Part shown: one piece after another, positions 59,707 to 64,000 of the stretch
How positions within the stretch are numbered: position 1 is the first letter of the stretch
Layout of the letters: each line of letters opens with the position of its first letter
DNA from: DATATV01 sp035551355
GTDB lineage: Bacteria > Actinomycetota > Actinomycetes > Mycobacteriales > Pseudonocardiaceae
Direction: 5' to 3'
Assembly (NCBI GenBank): GCA_035551355.1
Contig: DASZNF010000040.1
Location: 28,345-92,344, forward strand
DNA: 64,000 nucleotides
Notes under the pieces: generated by a model
Seen by the model: only the letters and a program-made list of their open reading frames with translations
Told to the model about the DNA's origin: nothing
Databases searched by the model: none
Translations under genes and position numbers: made by a program

Positions 59707-59982
59707 ATGTTGTTGCGCGGCCTCGGACTCGACGGCAACCCGGCGGAGGGCGACCGAGTGCGGCTGACGCCCGGCGGGCTCGCGCCGATCGAGGACATCG
59801 TGGACTACGTGCTCCCCACCTTCCTCGGGGTGCGGACCGCCGACGCGCTCTACCGGTTCCACGGTCGCAGTGCCCAGGGACTGCCCGTCTCAGTGGGGCA
59901 CCACTTCTACTCCAGCGACGTGGATCGCGGCGAAACCGAGAAATCCTGGCGCGCCTGGCTCGACCAGGCTTACACCGCCTGA
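59707..59982 (+). pseudogene. C-terminal fragment, probably of an SRPBCC-type protein
   Basis: 91 residues from ATG at 59707; a TGA in the same frame lies just upstream, so nothing longer is encoded now. The sequence LRGLGLDGNPAEGDRVRL, VVDY-like DIVDYVLPTFLGVRTADAL, YRFHGRS, VGHHFYSSD and WRAWLDQAYTA looks like the C-terminal half of actinobacterial SRPBCC (AHSA1-like) proteins as I remember them. The N-terminal half is missing. It could be a short expressed gene but is more likely a remnant. It overlaps the convergent flavoprotein gene by 13 bp. Confidence 0.4.
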
Positions 59983-61655
59983 TTCAGTCGCCGTCCTGGG
60001 GCGCAGGCATGTTCCGCGGCGACGAAGCCGAAGACCAGGGTGTTGCCGATGCTGCCGCCGGCGCCGAGGTACTTGCGGCCCATGACGGTCGCGGTGATGT
60101 TCCCGGTGGCGTACAAGCCCGGCAGTGGCGCGCCGTCCGGGCCGAGCACGCGCGCGTGTTCGTCGGTGACCAGGCCGCCGCAGGTGCCCACATCGCTCGG
60201 GAAGATCTTCAGGGCGTAGAACGGCGGCCGGTCCACCGGGCCGATCGCCGGGTTGGGTTTGTGCCCGGGGTCGCCGAGGTGCCGGTTGTACTGGGATTCG
60301 CCGCGGCCGTACTCCGGGTCCTGTCCCTTCGCGGCGTGCACGTTGAACTCGTCGATTGTGGTGGCCAGGCCGGACGGGTCGATTTCGCACTGCTGAGCCA
60401 AAACCGCAAGTGTGTCGGCCTTCTTGATCTCGCCGCTGCTGAGCCACTCGGCCGGCAGCCGGCCGATGGCGGTCTGCGAGTGCGAGTATTTCCGCCGGTA
60501 GTTGTCGTCGAAGACCAGCCAGCATGGCACGGCCGCGGCGTCCTTGTCGCGGGCGAACATCGCCTTGCCGACCTCGACGTAGGAGTTGGCCTCGTTGCAG
60601 AACCGCTTGCCCGCCGCGTCAACGTAAACCGTGTGCGCGCGCTGCCGGGCGCTGTTCAGCGCGGACATGCCGAAGTAGGTCGACGGGCTGGGCAGCCACC
60701 AGGCCTCGTCGAGCAGATCGGTCCGCGCCCCGAGGGCGATGGCCTGCGCGAGCACCTCCCCGGTGTCACCGGGGTTGGACATCGACCACTCCCCCGTCGT
60801 TTCCTGATCACCGCCGTACTTCAGGCGCATCTCGGCGTTGTGCGCGAAGCCGCCCGCGGCCAGCAGCACGCCCTTGCGGGCCTCGACCCGCTTCGTCTGC
60901 CCGGCCTGGGTGACCCGCACGCCGCGCACCACACCACCCTCGATGATCAGTTCGTCGACCCGGGTTTCCAGCCAGATCGGGATTTCCCGTGCGACGGCGA
61001 CCGTCAGAATCTGGCCGATGAGCGAGGACCCGTTGGTGAGCAACGGATGCCCGGACAGCTTCGCTCGCAACGCCCGCAGCGCGATCCGCACGGCCACCCG
61101 GAAGCTGCCGAACGAGCGGTTGAAGTGCATCAGGAACGGGATTTCCTCGGTCATCGCCGGAAATCCGATCGACGCCGCCAAGCCCGGTTGCAGCTTGTCC
61201 CGCCACTCCCCCAGCTTCCGGGCGTCGTACGGGATGCCCTCGATGGACCGGCCCTCGGCGCTGCCGCCCTTGTGGTTGTCGTAGTAGTCCGGATAGCCGG
61301 CGCACCGGGTGAACCGCAGACCCGCGTTCTGCAGGAAGGAGATCATCTTCGGCCCGGCGGTCAGGTAGGCGTCCCGGCGTTCCCTCGACGAGCCCGGCCC
61401 GGCATCCCCCACCACGTCCTCGAAGTAGGCCATGCCCTGTTCGTAGGAGTCGGGGATGCCGTCGGACCTCATCAGCGGATTGTTCGGCAGCCACACCATG
61501 CCACCGGACATCGCGGTCGAGCCGCCGACCCTCGCCTGTTTCTCGATCACCAGCGCCGAGTTCCCGGCGTCGGTGGCCCGCAGCGCCCCGACCAGGCCGC
61601 CGCCACCGCTGCCCACGCTGACGAAGTCGTACGAGCAATCCCAAGTGGACATCAT
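59970..61655 (-). CDS. FAD-dependent 3-ketosteroid dehydrogenase-like flavoprotein
   Basis: 561 residues from ATG at 61655 (agttcggagacg upstream; the second ATG is adjacent). FAD motif SVGSGGGGLVGALRA near 13-27, KQARVGGSTAMSGGMVWLP, RKGVLLAAGGFAHNAEM and the C-terminal LYATGNITATVMGRKYLGAG. The family is KstD/fumarate reductase. MGRKYLGAGGSIG is closer to the KstD3-like branch than the gene at 37884. It probably desaturates a 3-ketosteroid ring. The TetR genes upstream, 48 bp away on the same strand, are candidate regulators. Confidence 0.87.
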   Translation of the reverse strand: MMSTWDCSYDFVSVGSGGGGLVGALRATDAGNSALVIEKQARVGGSTAMSGGMVWLPNNPLMRSDGIPDSYEQGMAYFEDVVGDAGPGSSRERRDAYLTAGPKMISFLQNAGLRFTRCAGYPDYYDNHKGGSAEGRSIEGIPYDARKLGEWRDKLQPGLAASIGFPAMTEEIPFLMHFNRSFGSFRVAVRIALRALRAKLSGHPLLTNGSSLIGQILTVAVAREIPIWLETRVDELIIEGGVVRGVRVTQAGQTKRVEARKGVLLAAGGFAHNAEMRLKYGGDQETTGEWSMSNPGDTGEVLAQAIALGARTDLLDEAWWLPSPSTYFGMSALNSARQRAHTVYVDAAGKRFCNEANSYVEVGKAMFARDKDAAAVPCWLVFDDNYRRKYSHSQTAIGRLPAEWLSSGEIKKADTLAVLAQQCEIDPSGLATTIDEFNVHAAKGQDPEYGRGESQYNRHLGDPGHKPNPAIGPVDRPPFYALKIFPSDVGTCGGLVTDEHARVLGPDGAPLPGLYATGNITATVMGRKYLGAGGSIGNTLVFGFVAAEHACAPGRRLNQAV

Positions 61656-61703
61656 CGTCTCCGAACTTGGCTTGATGCCAAAGCAGTGGTGAGTTGCGCG
61701 GAT

Positions 61704-62414
61704 TCAGCCCGCGCTGTCGTCCTCGGCCGCGGTCACCGGCGCGGTCCACATGGCCACGATCACGTCGACCAGACCGGTCGCGACCTCGTCCCAGGACTGC
61801 GGGTGGACCTGGAGTCCCTCGGCCAGAGCGTGTTCGCGTTCGGCGCACATCTGTACGATGACGTGGCTGGCGATCCGCGATCGTTCCCGCATGATCCGCA
61901 CCGGCATCTCCGGCATGCAGTCGCCCAGCCCGTCCAGAGTCCGGCGCAGCGACTGCGTGCTCGCTTCTTCGACCGCGATCGCGCGCAGGGCGGGATCGGT
62001 CAGCACCTGGGCCACGAACCGCGCGTCCCAGGTCAGCGGTCCTTCGGTGTTCAGGAACTCGGTGTAGGGGTGGACCAGGCAGCCGACCCAGTCCCGTAGA
62101 TCAGGGGTCTTGCCGAGGCGGGCGATCCGCGCCTCCCGGGCCACGTTGGCCCGGGTGTTGAACCGGCGCACCAGGGCCCGCACCAGATCGGCCTTGGACG
62201 CGAAGTAGTAGCCGACCACGGACGTGTTGCCCTTGCCGGCGGCCGCACCGATCTGACGGTTCGACACCGCGGTGACCCCGCGTTCGGCAAACAGTCGCAA
62301 GGCCACGTCGAGAATGGCGTTGCGGGTCGCCTCGCCGCGTCCCACGCCGACATCCGGCTCGGCGCCGCCGGTTCGCCGGCCGCCGCGGGTCCGGGCCTCC
62401 TCAGCCGATGTCAC
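61704..62414 (-). CDS. TetR-family transcriptional regulator
   Basis: 236 residues from GTG at 62414. A 25-residue charged N-terminal extension precedes an intact helix-turn-helix (ATRNAILDVALRLFAERG, VSNRQIGAAAG, VVGYYFASKADLVRALVRRF; about 27-85). The effector domain ends MCAEREHALAEG, GLVDVIVAMWTAP. It overlaps the upstream, related but HTH-defective gene by 14 bp, so both are made from one transcript. It is a good candidate for binding the palindrome at 63407-63428 and 20659-20680. Confidence 0.88.
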   Translation of the reverse strand: MTSAEEARTRGGRRTGGAEPDVGVGRGEATRNAILDVALRLFAERGVTAVSNRQIGAAAGKGNTSVVGYYFASKADLVRALVRRFNTRANVAREARIARLGKTPDLRDWVGCLVHPYTEFLNTEGPLTWDARFVAQVLTDPALRAIAVEEASTQSLRRTLDGLGDCMPEMPVRIMRERSRIASHVIVQMCAEREHALAEGLQVHPQSWDEVATGLVDVIVAMWTAPVTAAEDDSAG

Positions 62415-63123
62415 ACCGCTGTCCTTCCTGCCCGGTCGTGCACGGGGCGGTCCAGATGCTGGCCAGCGCGTCGACCAGCCCGTTGCCCAGACCGCGCCAG
62501 CTCGACCACATCGTGGGCGTGCCGGTGGCCAGCGCGGTTTCCCGCTCCGCGCACATCCGCACGATCACCTGCTGGGCGATCTCGCCGCGCTGCACGGCGA
62601 TGGTCGCCGGCATCGGAGGCAGGCAGTGCTTCAGCGCCGACCAGGTGTGCTGGAACGTGGGCGAGGCCAGGGCTTCCTCGGTCACCACGGCCCGCAGCCG
62701 CGGATCGGGCAGCGCCTGGGCGCACATCCGGGAGAAGTACGGGGTGCCCTGCCGGTCGAAGTGATCGGTCCACGGAAAAACCAGGCACCGCAACCAATCC
62801 CGGAGGCCGGCCGCCTCGTCCAGTTCGGCGATCAACCCGGCCCGGGCCCGCTCGACATCGGCGGTGAACCGGTGGGTGATGCCCCGCACCAGGTCGACCG
62901 TGGTGCCGAACTGACGGGAGGTAAGGGTGGTGCCGCATGGCCCGGTGGGTTCGGTGAACCGGCGGCCGGAGCGCGCGCCCTGTTCGGCGAACAACCGTCC
63001 GGCGGCGTCCAGGTTCGGCACCCGGGGCGCGTAGTGGCGGGTCAGCTGCCGATCGGCGATGCCCGCCGTGGCGCCCGGTCTGCTCTGCGGAGCCGAGGGC
63101 GAGGGACGTCGTCGTCCGTTCAC
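62401..63123 (-). CDS. TetR-like protein with degenerate DNA-binding domain
   Basis: 240 residues from GTG at 63123. From about residue 75 it aligns throughout with the adjacent TetR: DLVRGITHRF, LRDWLRCLVFPW, RMCAERETALATG, GLVDALASIWTAP. The N-terminal part keeps LDAAGRLFAEQGA, but the helix-turn-helix is gone: where the partner has VSNRQIGAAAG and VVGYYF, this one reads RFTEPTGPCGTTLTSRQFG. It can probably not bind DNA by itself. It may form heterodimers with its neighbour, act as a ligand sensor, or be decaying. The reading frame is intact over its full length. Confidence 0.75.
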   Translation of the reverse strand: MNGRRRPSPSAPQSRPGATAGIADRQLTRHYAPRVPNLDAAGRLFAEQGARSGRRFTEPTGPCGTTLTSRQFGTTVDLVRGITHRFTADVERARAGLIAELDEAAGLRDWLRCLVFPWTDHFDRQGTPYFSRMCAQALPDPRLRAVVTEEALASPTFQHTWSALKHCLPPMPATIAVQRGEIAQQVIVRMCAERETALATGTPTMWSSWRGLGNGLVDALASIWTAPCTTGQEGQRCDIG

Positions 63124-63147
63124 CGGGTCTCCCCTCTCTGAGTACCG

Positions 63148-63342
63148 TCACTCCTGGAGGTCGATGGCCCGGGCCGGGCAGACGGCGGCGGCGTTGCGGA
63201 CGCTGTCCTCCATCCCGTCCGGCGCGACCGGGGTCAGTAGCACCACGATGCCGTCCTCGTCGCGCTGATCGAACACCTCGGACGCATTGGCCGTGCACTG
63301 ACCTGCGGCGATGCACCTGTCCTGGTCGATGCTGATTCTCAT
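63148..63342 (-). CDS. 3Fe-4S ferredoxin
   Basis: 64 residues from ATG at 63342; the frame is open upstream but homologues begin MRISID. Cysteines: C-x5-C (RCIAAGQC) and the late CP (AVCPARAI), three ligands as in P450-linked 3Fe-4S ferredoxins. No P450 is adjacent. Its promoter carries the bipartite operator also found upstream of the P450 at 19353, so that P450 is the best partner guess. It lies upstream of the two TetR-like genes on the same strand (24 bp gap) and could be in one operon with them. Confidence 0.9.
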   Translation of the reverse strand: MRISIDQDRCIAAGQCTANASEVFDQRDEDGIVVLLTPVAPDGMEDSVRNAAAVCPARAIDLQE

Positions 63343-63373
63343 GCGACTTACCCGATCCTCGGCGTGGTGACGA

Positions 63374-63428
63374 GTCAACCAACTGAATGAAACCGCACTC
63401 GACACTTCAAATCAACCGGTTGACTCAA
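63374..63428. promoter_or_regulatory. Bipartite operator in the divergent ferredoxin/crotonase promoter
   Basis: Site 1 at 63407-63428 has the perfect core TCAACCGGTTGA (63412-63423) and shares 19 bases (AATCAACCGGTTGACTCAA) with the palindrome at 20659-20680. Site 2, CAACCAACTGAATGAAA at 63376-63392, matches 20697-20713 at 15 of 17 bases. Centre spacing is about 34 bp. Located between the ferredoxin start (63342) and the crotonase start (63482), so it may control both directions. Confidence 0.65.
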
Positions 63429-63481
63429 AACTGGGCAGGGTGTTCACTCAGCTTGGTGGTCCCCAACGCAAGGAGCACCCC

Positions 63482-64000
63482 ATGGCTGATTCCGCGCGTC
63501 CCTCGCCCGAGGAGATCATCCGCTACGACAAGGATCCCAAGGCCCGAATCGCCACCATCACCTTCGACCGCGCGGATCAGCTCAACGCGCCGACCATCGG
63601 CGCCCGGCTGCGCTACGCGGAACTGTTGCACCAGGCCAACATCGACGACGAGGTGAAGGTGCTCATCATCCGCGGCGAGGGCACGGATCTGGGCAGCGGG
63701 GTCGATCTGGACGAGTTCGCGGAGGTCTACGGCTCCTCGGCCACCGGTCCCCGGCTCGCCGAATTCGGGTTGTCCCGGGACGACGACGTGCGGCTCCCGC
63801 CGGCCCGCTCGTTCCGCGGCGGCGCGCAGACCAGCCAGTGGTTCGCCGATCCACGCTCGGGTTGCCGGACTCTTCAGGACTTCAAGAAGATCAGCATCCT
63901 GGAGGTCAAGGGCTACTGCTACGGCTGGCACTTCTACCAGGCCGCCGACGCCGATCTGGTCATCTCCTCCGACGACGCCCTGTTCGGCCACGCCGCCTTC
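63482..64000 (+). CDS. Enoyl-CoA hydratase/isomerase family protein, cut by window edge
   Basis: 173 codons visible from ATG at 63482 (gcaaggagcacccc upstream). Crotonase features: IATITFDRADQLNAPT, VLIIRGEGTDLGSGVDLDEF and EVKGYCYGWHFYQAADADLV. Between the two oxyanion-hole strands is an extended insert (about residues 82-128) longer than in the other crotonases here. The conserved GG of the second oxyanion strand is replaced by GYCYGW. The C-terminal part is outside the window. Divergent from the ferredoxin and under the shared bipartite operator. Confidence 0.82.
   Translation, partial: MADSARPSPEEIIRYDKDPKARIATITFDRADQLNAPTIGARLRYAELLHQANIDDEVKVLIIRGEGTDLGSGVDLDEFAEVYGSSATGPRLAEFGLSRDDDVRLPPARSFRGGAQTSQWFADPRSGCRTLQDFKKISILEVKGYCYGWHFYQAADADLVISSDDALFGHAAF

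Noticed and set aside
56488..59982. Mobile element or integrated phage
   Set aside because: No transposase, integrase, terminal inverted repeats or tRNA attachment site could be seen; only gene remnants.

Overview
The window is high-GC DNA with tightly packed genes, many GTG starts and frequent 1-17 bp gene overlaps. It carries an Mce transporter operon, an F420-type luciferase-like oxidoreductase, mycofactocin-type short-chain dehydrogenases, several bacterial P450s and many acyl-CoA dehydrogenases, thiolases and crotonases. This points to a mycolic-acid or related actinomycete (Mycobacteriales or Pseudonocardiales type); the genus cannot be fixed from sequence alone. I saw no tRNA, rRNA, CRISPR array, transposase, integrase or phage gene. 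Nearly all of the window reads as a catabolic and uptake region for steroid-like or other polycyclic lipids.

Layout. 1-1.3 kb: edge of an aminoglycoside-phosphotransferase-like gene, a truncated GntR gene and a TetR gene. 1.3-5.9 kb (minus): molybdenum hydroxylase (large, FAD and 2Fe-2S subunits) with a mycofactocin-type SDR. 6.1-17.4 kb (plus): an mce operon in an unusual order, yrbEB-mceABCDEF-mas-yrbEA-mas-mas-mas. 17.4-20.6 kb: two P450s around a second TetR that is a close paralogue of the first. 20.7-26.8 kb: MntH-type transporter, two divergent acyl-CoA dehydrogenases, an SDR and a tandem-duplicated FadR/GntR regulator. 26.8-35.2 kb (minus): a nine-gene operon (amidohydrolase, 66-residue protein, NAD-linked dehydrogenase, ferredoxin, CoA transferase, P450, two acyl-CoA dehydrogenases, double-hotdog hydratase), divergent from a DUF35-thiolase fusion resembling steroid side-chain aldolases. 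37.1-44.2 kb: membrane protein, 3-ketosteroid-dehydrogenase-like flavoprotein, then extradiol dioxygenase, meta-cleavage hydrolase, flavin monooxygenase, flavin reductase and a second mycofactocin-type SDR. 44.2-56.5 kb: beta-oxidation genes (thiolases, methylacyl-CoA racemase, crotonases, acyl-CoA dehydrogenase, SDR, acyl-CoA ligase) with an F420-type oxidoreductase and an aldehyde dehydrogenase. 56.5-60.0 kb: a non-catabolic patch with a P450 remnant, a membrane protein, a two-gene cassette sharing a glycine-rich motif, and a gene fragment. 60.0-64 kb: second ketosteroid-dehydrogenase-like flavoprotein, two TetR-like genes (one with a decayed DNA-binding domain), a ferredoxin and a partial crotonase.

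A workable reading (inference): the Mce complex imports a sterol-like lipid; P450s and the molybdenum hydroxylase oxidise it; CoA ligase or transferase, acyl-CoA dehydrogenases, hydratases, SDRs, thiolases and the DUF35-thiolase aldolase shorten side chains; the ketosteroid dehydrogenases and the 39.7-43.3 kb set aromatise and open rings. The substrate cannot be named. The most notable signals are the permuted mce operon, a bipartite operator repeated 43 kb apart at a P450 and a ferredoxin/crotonase promoter, rearranged side-chain hydratase/aldolase domains, a TetR pair in which one member has lost its helix-turn-helix, and the two-gene cassette at 57.7-59.6 kb.
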